Shown: piece by piece, positions 7,088 to 13,357 of the stretch | Numbering within the stretch: position 1 is the first letter of the stretch | Layout: every line of letters begins with the position of its first letter | DNA from: Acinetobacter sp. | Lineage (GTDB): Bacteria > Pseudomonadota > Gammaproteobacteria > Pseudomonadales > Moraxellaceae | Reading direction: 5' to 3' | NCBI GenBank assembly: GCA_030152275.1 | Contig: JASLHF010000075.1 | Span: forward strand, 1-13,666 | DNA: 13,666 nucleotides | Made by a program: the position numbers and the translations under genes | Notes under the pieces: generated by a model | Databases searched by the model: none | What the model saw: only the letters and a program-made list of their open reading frames with translations | What the model was told of the DNA's origin: nothing

Positions 7088-7485
7088 CATGTAAGCTAAA
7101 AATAATATTAATAATCAAATATTTATTATTTCAAAAAACAATGTTTAGCGTTTTTTCAGCTCTAGCATTGCATCACACCCAAGAATAATTTCCGGCACAT
7201 GAAACAGCAGCAAGGCCACTTCTCTCCACTAAATCTCCACAGTTGTTTGTTACAAATACACAACTAAGGAGAAAACCGCCATGCTGCGTATGGCCTTTAC
7301 TAATTTTTTTGTCTTTTTGTAAAAAATGTGACTTAGTTCTACTTTTATATTTCCAAAAATGGTTAAATCGTAGTGCTAATATAAAAATACGGACTTTGGT
7401 ATTGTGCCGTTTCGGTATAGTTTCAATCATACGCACCCGGCAAAAAGGAATGATCCATAAATTGACTCATGGGGGAAGTTTGAAC
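7088..7485. other. AT-rich intergenic stretch before the small secreted protein gene
   Basis: Nearly 400 nt without a clear gene. It contains many A/T tracts, a very short SD-preceded reading frame at 7281-7322 (listed separately), and a possible plus-strand promoter for the next gene: ACTTTG (7393-7398), then TATAGT at 7416-7421, spacing 17. The -35 is poor. Longer open frames on either strand here have compositions that do not look like protein. Confidence 0.4.
7281..7322 (+). CDS. Possible 13-codon leader peptide or chance mini-ORF
   Basis: ATG at 7281 is preceded by a near-perfect Shine-Dalgarno sequence TAAGGAG (7265-7271) with 9 nt spacing. It encodes only MLRMAFTNFFVFL before TAA at 7320-7322. 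The ribosome-binding sequence is better than those of several real genes in this window. The peptide is hydrophobic and phenylalanine-rich (4 of 13 residues), lying 160 nt upstream of the secreted protein gene. I see no terminator/antiterminator pair after it, so classical attenuation is not supported. Confidence 0.25.
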   Translation: MLRMAFTNFFVFL

Positions 7486-7782
7486 ATGAAATCATCATTA
7501 TTTTCCGCACTGTGTCTCAGTGCAGCATTTGCGCTTAGCGCGCAAGCAGGACACGCAGCTGTCAGTAAAACCGCAAGCAGCAAAGCGGTCATGCCGGCAG
7601 AAAAACAGTCATTAATTGAAAAAGCGCTGACTCAGCAAAAAAATGACGCCAAACTGCAGTCAGATGATAATTTAAAAGTGCTGACCGCGATTAAAGCGCC
7701 TGCAACACAAAATTTCTTTGCTTCACAAAACCAAAGCTTTACCCGCTTTGTACAGTCGCTGTTCCTGCAAAATAACTCATAA
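7486..7782 (+). CDS. Small secreted protein of unknown function
   Basis: A 98-residue protein that I do not recognise as a named family. It begins with a clear Sec signal peptide (MKSSLFSALCLSAAFALSAQ AGHA, probable cleavage at about residues 22-25 after AGHA). The mature part of about 74 residues is polar and rich in Lys, Ala, Gln and Ser with no cysteine (KTASSKAVMPAEKQSLIEKA...), ending FTRFVQSLFLQNNS with an amphipathic, possibly helical tail. The ATG at 7486 is chosen over the upstream in-frame extension because a strong GGGGGAAG (7471-7478) sits 7 nt before it and the signal peptide starts there. A strong terminator follows at 7824. It is a single-gene unit. Export to the periplasm or beyond is inferred from the signal peptide; its role is unknown. 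Confidence 0.8.
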   Translation: MKSSLFSALCLSAAFALSAQAGHAAVSKTASSKAVMPAEKQSLIEKALTQQKNDAKLQSDDNLKVLTAIKAPATQNFFASQNQSFTRFVQSLFLQNNS

Positions 7783-7823
7783 TACTGCCAAGCTTCTCCC
7801 CCTCAATTTGAAGCTTGCCGCAT

Positions 7824-7871
7824 AGCCTCATCACAGAATGCAGAATTAAGCATTAAGTGATGAGGCTTTTT
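7824..7871 (+). terminator. Rho-independent terminator after the small secreted protein gene
   Basis: A perfect 11-bp inverted repeat (AGCCTCATCAC at 7824-7834 with GTGATGAGGCT at 7857-7867) has an inner AATGC/GCATT stem in its loop and runs into TTTTT (7867-7871). A second, weaker 8-bp hairpin (CAAGCTTC 7789-7796 / GAAGCTTG 7810-7817) lies just before it. Together they separate this gene from gltX. Confidence 0.9.
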
Positions 7872-7874
7872 CGT

Positions 7875-7880
7875 TATAAT
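7875..7880 (+). promoter_or_regulatory. Likely -10 element of the gltX promoter
   Basis: A consensus TATAAT at 7875-7880 begins only four bases after the terminator T-run. A start point near 7887 would leave a leader of about 28 nt. The -35 region at 17 nt spacing (ATTAAG, 7852-7857) is poor and falls inside the terminator hairpin DNA, so the promoter may depend mainly on its -10 element. Confidence 0.55.
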
Positions 7881-7914
7881 AGTCCCTAATTTACATTCTG
7901 ATTAATAGCTGATT

Positions 7915-9423
7915 ATGACTGTCCGTACTCGTATCGCACCTTCTCCTACCGGTTTCCCGCATGTCGGAACCGCCTACATTGCGCTGTTTAACTTATGCTT
8001 TGCAAAACAGCACGGCGGTGAGTTTATTCTTCGCATTGAAGATACCGACCAGCTGCGCTCTACGCCTGAATCTGAAAAAATGATTTTAGACTCATTGCGC
8101 TGGTTAGGCTTAAACTGGTCTGAAGGTCCAGATGTCGGCGGGCCGCATGCGCCATACCGTCAATCTGAACGGATGGACATTTATAAACAGTATGCACTCG
8201 ACTTAGTTGAAAAAGGTCACGCATTCTACTGCTTCGCAACTGCAGAAGAACTGGATCAAATGCGTGCAGAACAACAAGCGCGCGGTGAATCGCCTCGCTA
8301 TGATGGCCGCGGCTTAAAACACACGGCTGAAGAAGTTGAACGCCGTCTTGCTGCGGGCGAGCCGCATGTCATCCGCATGAAAGTCCCTGAAGAAGGCATT
8401 TGCAAATTCAATGACTTACTGCGTGGCGAAGTAGAAATTCCATGGGCACAAGTTGACATGCAAATTCTATTGAAGACTGATGGCCTGCCAACCTACCACT
8501 TAGCAAACGTGGTTGATGACCATTTAATGGAAATTACCCACGTGATCCGCGGTGAAGAATGGATTCCATCTGCACCGAAACATCAGCTGCTGTATCAATA
8601 CTTCGGCTGGGATATGCCTGTGCTGTGCCACATGCCATTACTGCGTAACCCAGACAAATCAAAACTGTCTAAACGTAAAAACCCAACCTCAATTAACTAC
8701 TACAAAGACATCGGTGTATTACCTGAAGCACTCTTGAACTACTTGGGCCGTATGGGCTGGTCTATGCCGGATGAAAGTGAGAAATTCACTTTGGCAGAAA
8801 TGATCGAACATTTTGACATTCAGCGTGTGTCTTTAGGCGGTCCAATCTTTGATGTTGAAAAACTGAATTGGTTAAACGGTCAATGGATTAAAGGCTTAAC
8901 CCCTGCTGAACTATTAAATACACTGTTGGCTTGGAAATCAGACCGTCAAACGCTGGAAGATATTGCTGCCGCGATTCAGCCGCGTATTAACCTATTGTCT
9001 GAAGCAGTGAATTGGGCCGGTTTCTACTTCAACCAATTCCCAACGCTGTCTAAAGAACAATTTGAAAGCAAAAAATTGTCTGAAGAACAAGTCCGTCAAA
9101 GCCTGCAGTTTGCCATTTGGCGCCTAGAGAGCCTATTCACATGGAACAATGACACTGTCAGCCAGACTCTGATGGACTTAGCCAGCCAGATGGAAGTTAA
9201 GCTGCGCGACTTTATGCCGGCGTTCTTTATTGCCATTGCAGGTTCAACATCTTCAACACCAGTCATGCAATCTATGGTGACCATTGGCCCAGACTTGACC
9301 TTTGCCCGCCTGCGCCATGCGCTTGAAATTGTCGGCGGTCCGAGTAAAAAAGAAGCAAAAGCTTGGGAAAAACTCAATGAAAGCTTAAAATTGCCGAAAA
9401 ATAATGCAATTAATGAAGCTTAA
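7915..9423 (+). CDS. gltX: Glutamyl-tRNA synthetase
   Basis: GltX charges tRNA-Glu with glutamate in the cytoplasm, feeding both protein synthesis and tetrapyrrole synthesis. The 502-residue protein is a class I synthetase. The Rossmann-fold HIGH-type motif is PSPTGFPHVGTA (9-20), followed by RIEDTD, which is typical of GluRS. Later come TYHLANVVDDHLM and VIRGEEWIPSAPKH of the catalytic core, and the KMSKS equivalent KLSKR (250-254). The all-helical anticodon-binding domain fills the C-terminal third. It is somewhat longer than the E. coli enzyme (471). RIEDTDQ and the presence of a tRNA-Glu gene fit GluRS rather than GlnRS. The ATG at 7915 begins at the conserved N-terminus, but no Shine-Dalgarno sequence is visible (TAATAGCTGATT). 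The stop is about 60 nt before the first tRNA gene, which has its own promoter. Confidence 0.97.
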   Translation: MTVRTRIAPSPTGFPHVGTAYIALFNLCFAKQHGGEFILRIEDTDQLRSTPESEKMILDSLRWLGLNWSEGPDVGGPHAPYRQSERMDIYKQYALDLVEKGHAFYCFATAEELDQMRAEQQARGESPRYDGRGLKHTAEEVERRLAAGEPHVIRMKVPEEGICKFNDLLRGEVEIPWAQVDMQILLKTDGLPTYHLANVVDDHLMEITHVIRGEEWIPSAPKHQLLYQYFGWDMPVLCHMPLLRNPDKSKLSKRKNPTSINYYKDIGVLPEALLNYLGRMGWSMPDESEKFTLAEMIEHFDIQRVSLGGPIFDVEKLNWLNGQWIKGLTPAELLNTLLAWKSDRQTLEDIAAAIQPRINLLSEAVNWAGFYFNQFPTLSKEQFESKKLSEEQVRQSLQFAIWRLESLFTWNNDTVSQTLMDLASQMEVKLRDFMPAFFIAIAGSTSSTPVMQSMVTIGPDLTFARLRHALEIVGGPSKKEAKAWEKLNESLKLPKNNAINEA

Positions 9424-9435
9424 TTAAATTTTCTG

Positions 9436-9464
9436 TTGACGTGCGGGCGCGATATCCATAATAT
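9436..9464 (+). promoter_or_regulatory. Promoter of the tRNA-Ala/tRNA-Glu unit
   Basis: TTGACG (9436-9441) and TAATAT (9459-9464) lie 17 nt apart, 16 nt before the tRNA-Ala gene. A GC-rich discriminator (AGCGC) follows the -10, as is usual for stringently controlled stable-RNA promoters. The near-consensus -35 makes this the most convincing promoter in the window. Confidence 0.75.
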
Positions 9465-9480
9465 AGCGCTCACACAGACT

Positions 9481-9556
9481 GGGGTCATAGCTCAGTTGGT
9501 AGAGCGCTACAATGGCATTGTAGAGGTCAGGAGTTCGATCCTCCTTGACTCCACCA
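9481..9556 (+). tRNA. tRNA-Ala (anticodon GGC)
   Basis: A 76-nt cloverleaf with encoded CCA. The acceptor GGGGTCA pairs with TGACTCC followed by A-CCA. The D arm is GCTCAGTTGGTAGAGC, the anticodon stem-loop is CTACA-ATGGCAT-TGTAG giving GGC, and the T arm AGGAGTTCGATCCTCCT contains GTTCGATC. The GGC anticodon reads GCC/GCU alanine codons. It is the first of two tRNAs co-transcribed after gltX. Confidence 0.97.
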
Positions 9557-9590
9557 AATTTAATAACGTTTTACCTGTGTTGCCTCACTT

Positions 9591-9666
9591 GTCCCTATCG
9601 TCTAGAGGCCTAGGACATCGCCCTTTCACGGCGGTAACCGGGGTTCGAATCCCCGTAGGGACGCCA
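9591..9666 (+). tRNA. tRNA-Glu (anticodon TTC)
   Basis: A 76-nt cloverleaf with encoded CCA. The acceptor is GTCCCTA/TAGGGAC-G-CCA, the anticodon loop is CTTTCAC giving TTC, and the T arm is CCGGGGTTCGAATCCCCGT. It closely resembles the enterobacterial tRNA-Glu. It lies 34 nt after tRNA-Ala with no promoter or terminator between them, and is the substrate of the GltX encoded just upstream. Confidence 0.97.
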
Positions 9667-9700
9667 TATTCAAGATTATTTCTTTGAAATGGTCTTAGTA

Positions 9701-9730
9701 AAAACCCAAGCATTATGACTTGGGTTTTTT
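9701..9730 (+). terminator. Rho-independent terminator of the tRNA unit
   Basis: A perfect 10-bp inverted repeat (AAAACCCAAG 9701-9710 / CTTGGGTTTT 9719-9728) with an 8-nt loop continues into a run of T to 9730. It lies 34 nt after the CCA end of tRNA-Glu. Confidence 0.9.
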
Positions 9731-9769
9731 ATTGCCTAAATTTTCTTCGCTTTAAAATTTACGCTATTT

Positions 9770-9797
9770 TTGCATTCTGTGTCATTCAGATTAAAAT
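9770..9797 (+). promoter_or_regulatory. Candidate promoter of the zinc-ribbon membrane protein gene
   Basis: TTGCAT (9770-9775) and TAAAAT (9792-9797) are separated by 16 nt and would give a leader of about 23 nt to the ATG at 9827. The position between a terminator and a well-formed ribosome-binding site supports it. Confidence 0.5.
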
Positions 9798-9826
9798 AGC
9801 CCATAGATTAAAATTATGGAGCTGCA

Positions 9827-10168
9827 ATGCAATACCGTTGCCCAAAATGTCAAAGTCCGAAAATCATGCCTGTAGCGCAAGCTGGACAACCTGCTGCCCG
9901 CCCAGTTGTGCCAAAAAGCCTAGTGTTCCTTGTACCGGCAATTTTTGTTTTGCTGCTGCTGGTCATTATCAGCATTGCAATGTGGCTATTTGGCAATGGC
10001 GCCGGCCCAACCCTGCAAGCCGCGACTGTCGCTGTTTTTCTGGTTTGTGTCGTAGCAGGCTTTTTGTTTTATCGCGATCTGCCTGATTTTAAAATTTCCA
10101 TGCAGTCTTTTATGCAGTCGCAAAAAAAATGGAAATGCCGCGAATGCAATCACGAATGGGAAGTTTAA
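9827..10168 (+). CDS. Small membrane protein with a split zinc ribbon
   Basis: A 113-residue predicted inner-membrane protein. It starts with a half zinc ribbon, MQYRCPKCQSPKIMPVAQ (C5, C8). After a proline-rich linker come two hydrophobic segments (about 31-55 and 66-82). It ends with KKWKCRECNHEWEV (C104, C107), the second half of a ribbon, like the rubredoxin/zinc-ribbon end CxxCxHEW. With two membrane passes both halves face the same side, so the four cysteines could bind one metal ion; the side is probably the cytoplasm. TGGAG lies 7 nt before the ATG. It stands alone after the tRNA terminator and converges with the CDF exporter gene. I know of no assigned function for such proteins; a metal- or nucleic-acid-binding role is only suggested by the ribbon. 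Confidence 0.85.
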   Translation: MQYRCPKCQSPKIMPVAQAGQPAARPVVPKSLVFLVPAIFVLLLLVIISIAMWLFGNGAGPTLQAATVAVFLVCVVAGFLFYRDLPDFKISMQSFMQSQKKWKCRECNHEWEV

Positions 10169-10191
10169 ACACTTAACTCAACAGGCCATAA

Positions 10192-10214
10192 TGCCGCTGT
10201 TCAGCGCAGCGGCA
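10192..10214. repeat. Hairpin between convergent genes, possible weak terminator
   Basis: An 8-bp perfect inverted repeat (TGCCGCTG 10192-10199 / CAGCGGCA 10207-10214) lies in the 52-nt gap between two convergent stop codons. It is GC-rich but no T-run follows on either strand, so it is not a standard intrinsic terminator. It could still slow polymerase or protect mRNA ends. Confidence 0.5.
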
Positions 10215-10220
10215 GATTCA

Positions 10221-11198
10221 TCAATGATGATGCGGCGCGCTGCCCGCATGCTGATGTCCATCTTCAGCGTGATCATGCACATGCTCTTCCGTCCATTCCG
10301 GCGCATGGGCTGCGCAGACATCATCTTCAATCTGCAGTGTCATTTCGGTAATGCCGTGTTCATGCTGCAGCATCTCCAGCGCTTCACGGTACAGTTCATT
10401 GCGGTCGGTGCAGGGTGCCAGCAAATGTACCGTTAAATGCACATTTTTTGAACTAATCGCCCAGACTTTCAGCTGGTGAATGCTTTCTACCCCGTTTAGC
10501 TTCAGCAAATCATTGCGCAGCTTTTCAATATCAATTTCCTCCGGCACGCCTTCCAATAAAATATTGATGCTTTGCTTCAGCAAAATCCACGTCCGCGGCA
10601 GCACCCAAAAGCCAATCAATACTGCAATGACCGTATCTAGCCAAACCCAGCCGGTAAAATAAATAATCAGCGCGCCAATAATGACCCCGATGGAGCCTAA
10701 GGCATCGCTCAGCACTTCTAAGTAAGCCCCTTTCACATTCAGGCTGTCTTTCGCGCTGGAAAATAGAATGCTCATTGAAATCAAATTAATGATGAGGCCA
10801 ATCACTGCTACCACCAGCATGCCCAAGCTTTGGATTTGCGGCGGATGGGAGAAACGCTGATAAGCCTCATACAAAATGTATACCGCAACTGCAAACAGCA
10901 TGAGCGCATTAAACAGCGCCGCCAGTATTTCAAAACGCTGATAGCCAAACGTGCGCTTATTGTCAGCTGGCAGTTTGCCAATTTTGATTGCCACCAATGC
11001 AATGGCCAGCGCAGCTGCATCGGTAAACATATGAGCAGCATCAGAGAGCAGCGCCAAACTTTGCGTCATAAAGCCTGCAATCACTTCAACCACTAAAAAG
11101 CTGACGGTCAGCGCCAGCGCTAAACTCAATTTTTTGGCATTGCCTTCAGTGACTTGCGCATGACTATGATTATGGCCATGCTCATGGTGTCCAGACAT
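10221..11198 (-). CDS. Cation diffusion facilitator, CzcD-type Zn/Cd/Co efflux protein
   Basis: This is an inner-membrane metal/proton antiporter of the cation diffusion facilitator family, expected to export Zn2+ (and perhaps Cd2+/Co2+) from the cytoplasm. The 325-residue protein has six hydrophobic segments between about 24 and 210. The family signature SLALLSDAAHMFTDAAAL (47-64) places the TM2 metal site at H56/D60. TM5 has YLEVLSDALGS (159-169), where D165 is conserved and E161 occupies the usual histidine position. A C-terminal cytoplasmic ferredoxin-like domain follows (about 215-295). Both ends are His-rich: HHEHGHNHSH (4-13) and the last 20 residues, including HVHDHAEDGHQH and HHH. 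The start at 11198 has GGGGAAAT just upstream. Palindromes in the leader (11209-11275) may be control sites. Substrate is inferred from the family. Confidence 0.93.
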   Translation of the reverse strand: MSGHHEHGHNHSHAQVTEGNAKKLSLALALTVSFLVVEVIAGFMTQSLALLSDAAHMFTDAAALAIALVAIKIGKLPADNKRTFGYQRFEILAALFNALMLFAVAVYILYEAYQRFSHPPQIQSLGMLVVAVIGLIINLISMSILFSSAKDSLNVKGAYLEVLSDALGSIGVIIGALIIYFTGWVWLDTVIAVLIGFWVLPRTWILLKQSINILLEGVPEEIDIEKLRNDLLKLNGVESIHQLKVWAISSKNVHLTVHLLAPCTDRNELYREALEMLQHEHGITEMTLQIEDDVCAAHAPEWTEEHVHDHAEDGHQHAGSAPHHH

Positions 11199-11208
11199 TT
11201 ATTTCCCC

Positions 11209-11275
11209 AGTGATATTGGTGAATTATCAGCTTAACAATATCACTCGATGTAATACCATTACAGTTACTTAACTG
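11209..11275 (-). promoter_or_regulatory. Cluster of three inverted repeats in the leader of the CDF exporter gene
   Basis: Three perfect palindromes lie within 67 nt upstream of the start codon. They are AGTGATATTG/CAATATCACT (11209-11218 and 11236-11245; 10-bp arms, 17-nt gap), TGTAAT-ACC-ATTACA (11249-11263), and CAGTTA-CT-TAACTG (11262-11275). The 10-bp pair ends directly at the Shine-Dalgarno sequence GGGGAAAT, so in mRNA its stem would abut the ribosome-binding site. The other two sit where a promoter operator would be expected. Metal-responsive control is plausible for this gene but no known box (Zur, CzcR, MerR type) is recognised. Confidence 0.5.
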
Positions 11276-11588
11276 CCTTCTTTCGATACCGACTATTTTC
11301 ATTCAGCGCTTAGCCTGCTGCTGCCGTACACCGCCCGGATCACACAAAAACTGCTTATTCATCAAACCCATCTTGCCAAGTAAAACTTGATGAACAAACC
11401 TGCAACTGCCCCATAAGAACACATAGAAATCAATCTACCTACGCAAAACATAATCAATGCACTGGCCAAACCATCCCACCTTATTGGCCATAACATTCGA
11501 TCAAGGCGCTTTTTGCCAATGAGCAAATCTATGCTCATGATGATTTGCCCTGTGCTCATGCATCAAAGACAATCCCTAGCAGGCAAAT
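11276..11588. other. Intergenic stretch between CDF exporter and ettA
   Basis: About 310 nt without a supported gene. The minus strand has an open frame of 65 codons (11559 to 11362, MSTGQIIMSIDLLIGK...GLFIKFYLARWV) with a hydrophobic centre but no good ribosome-binding site and no family that I recognise. It could be a fragment of a lost membrane protein gene or chance. It is weakly followed by an overlapping tiny frame from 11362 (MNKQFLCDPGG...). Nothing else is seen. Confidence 0.3.
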
Positions 11589-11616
11589 AAAAAACCAGCC
11601 CTGAGGCTGGTTTTTT
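11589..11616. terminator. Terminator of ettA, symmetrical
   Basis: A 12-bp perfect inverted repeat (AAAAAACCAGCC 11589-11600 / GGCTGGTTTTTT 11605-11616) with a 4-nt loop lies 20 nt after the ettA stop. The A-run and T-run on its flanks let it work on both strands. Its clear client is ettA on the minus strand. Confidence 0.9.
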
Positions 11617-11636
11617 ATTTACATCAAATTAAGCGC

Positions 11637-13298
11637 TTAGCCGCCAATTTTTTTGTATTTAGTGCGTTTTTGAACTGCAGCATCACCTAAACGCGCCAGA
11701 CGGTATGCTTCGTATTCAGCATAGTTGCCTTCGTAGAATTCAGGCTGTTCATTTTCAAATGACAGAATATGCGTTGCAATACGGTCAAGGAACCAGCGGT
11801 CATGCGATACTACCATCACAGTACCAGGGAATACCAAAATGGCATCCTCAAGCGCACGCAAGGTTTCGATATCCAAGTCGTTTGACGGTTCATCGAGCAG
11901 AATAACGTTGGCGCCCATTTGCAGGATTTTCGCTAACTGTAAACGGTTACGTTCACCGCCAGATAGTTCGCCTACACGTTTTTGCTGATCTTGGCCTTTA
12001 AAGTTAAAGCGGCCAATATATGCGCGCGAAGCAATTTCGTATTCGCCGATACGCAGAATATCTAAACCGCCGGAAACTTCTTCCCAAACGGTTTTGTTAT
12101 TATCCAAAGTATCACGGATCTGACCGACATAAGCCACTTTAACCGACTCACCCAGTGTTACCGTACCGGTATCCGGCTGCTGCTCGCCTGTCATCATGCG
12201 GAATAGCGTGGTTTTACCGGCACCGTTTGGACCGACAATACCCACAATCGCTGTAGGAGGCACAGTGAACGTTAAGTCTTTATACAGTAAACGGCCATCA
12301 AACGATTTGCTGATGCCTTCAACTTCTACAACCTTATTCCCTAAACGCGGACCAGGCGGAATATAGATTTCAGACGTTTCGTTACGCTGCTGGAATTCAC
12401 GTGAGTTAAGCTCTTCAAAGCGTTCCATACGCGCTTTGTTTTTCTTTTGCTGGCCTTTAGCATTTGAGCGAACCCATTCAAGCTCTTTTTTCAATGCTTT
12501 AGCAAAAGATTCTTCTTGCTTATTCTCTTGCTCTAAACGGGCATTTTTCTGCTCTAACCAAGAAGAATAGTTGCCTTGGTAAGGAATACCGTGTCCACGG
12601 TCAAGCTCCAGAATCCACTCGGCAACGTTATCCAAGAAATAACGGTCATGCGTAATCGCCACAATCGTGCCCGGGAAGTCTTTCAAGAAACGTTCCAGCC
12701 AAGATACAGACTCTGCATCCAAATGGTTCGTCGGTTCGTCCAGCAGCAGCATATCAGGCTTCGACAGCAACAAACGGCACAGCGCCACACGGCGGCGCTC
12801 ACCGCCCGAAAGCAGCGTTACATCTGAATCCCAAGCCGGCAGGTTCAATGCTGCAGCAGCCTGATCCATTTGGTTGACAATATTGTGCGCATCCCAAGCA
12901 TGGATAATTGCTTCCAATTTTTCCTGCTCTTTTGCCAGTGCATCAAAATCAGCGTCTTCGGCAGCATATTCAGCAAACACTTCATCTAAGCGCGCCAAAG
13001 CGTCCAAAGGTTCACGCAGACCGTCTTCTACGTTGCCGCGCACATCCTTAGCAGGGTCTAACGGCGGTTCCTGTTCCAAATAGCCGATTTTGATCCCCGG
13101 CTGCGCACGCGCTTCACCAGAGAAGTCTTTATCTACGCCAGCCATAATACGGAGCAGGGTCGATTTACCCGCACCGTTTAAACCAAGCACACCAATTTTT
13201 GCGCCTGGGAAAAATGATAAAGAGATGTCTTTTAAGATTTCGCGCTTCGGCGGAACCATTTTAGACACTCGGTTCATCGTATAAATATATTGGGCCAC
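11637..13298 (-). CDS. ettA: Energy-dependent translational throttle protein EttA (ABC-F ATPase)
   Basis: EttA is a cytoplasmic ABC-F protein that binds the ribosomal E site and gates entry into elongation according to the ATP/ADP ratio. Read from the GTG at 13298 it has 553 residues (E. coli EttA 555), beginning MAQYIYTMNRVSKMVPPKREIL. ABC domain 1 has Walker A GLNGAGKST (39-47), signature LSGGE (163-167) and LLLDEPTNHLD with E188. The interdomain P-site tRNA-interaction linker (about 243-322) is rich in Lys/Glu (NARLEQENKQEE, KGQQKKNKARMERFEE). ABC domain 2 has GPNGAGKTT (356-364), LSGGE (445-449) and E470. E188 and E470 fall at the same numbers as the E. coli catalytic glutamates. GTG is preferred over an ATG 12 codons upstream because GAGGAG sits 7 nt before it and it matches the family N-terminus. 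Confidence 0.95.
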   Translation of the reverse strand: MAQYIYTMNRVSKMVPPKREILKDISLSFFPGAKIGVLGLNGAGKSTLLRIMAGVDKDFSGEARAQPGIKIGYLEQEPPLDPAKDVRGNVEDGLREPLDALARLDEVFAEYAAEDADFDALAKEQEKLEAIIHAWDAHNIVNQMDQAAAALNLPAWDSDVTLLSGGERRRVALCRLLLSKPDMLLLDEPTNHLDAESVSWLERFLKDFPGTIVAITHDRYFLDNVAEWILELDRGHGIPYQGNYSSWLEQKNARLEQENKQEESFAKALKKELEWVRSNAKGQQKKNKARMERFEELNSREFQQRNETSEIYIPPGPRLGNKVVEVEGISKSFDGRLLYKDLTFTVPPTAIVGIVGPNGAGKTTLFRMMTGEQQPDTGTVTLGESVKVAYVGQIRDTLDNNKTVWEEVSGGLDILRIGEYEIASRAYIGRFNFKGQDQQKRVGELSGGERNRLQLAKILQMGANVILLDEPSNDLDIETLRALEDAILVFPGTVMVVSHDRWFLDRIATHILSFENEQPEFYEGNYAEYEAYRLARLGDAAVQKRTKYKKIGG

Positions 13299-13357
13299 GC
13301 AGGACTCCTCAATTGAAAAACCAGTACATCGCAAATAAGCGAAAAAATATCTGGCAC

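Noticed and set aside
7173..7436. Minus-strand 87-codon open frame opposite the secreted protein's upstream region
   Set aside because: Basic, low-complexity composition (many K, R, F), no SD sequence and no recognisable domain. It overlaps the upstream region and mini-ORF on the other strand.
7243..7485. In-frame N-terminal extension of the small secreted protein (to 179 residues)
   Set aside because: The extension is not protein-like. The internal ATG at 7486 has a strong SD sequence and begins a clean signal peptide.
9436..9687. Plus-strand 83-codon open frame across the tRNA region
   Set aside because: It runs through both tRNA genes (the translated GVRIPVGTPYS-like end is a well-known tRNA artefact).
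9715..10086. 123-codon plus-strand frame overlapping the zinc-ribbon protein gene in another frame
   Set aside because: It starts inside the tRNA terminator and overlaps a better supported gene. Its sequence is cysteine- and serine-rich without a recognisable fold.
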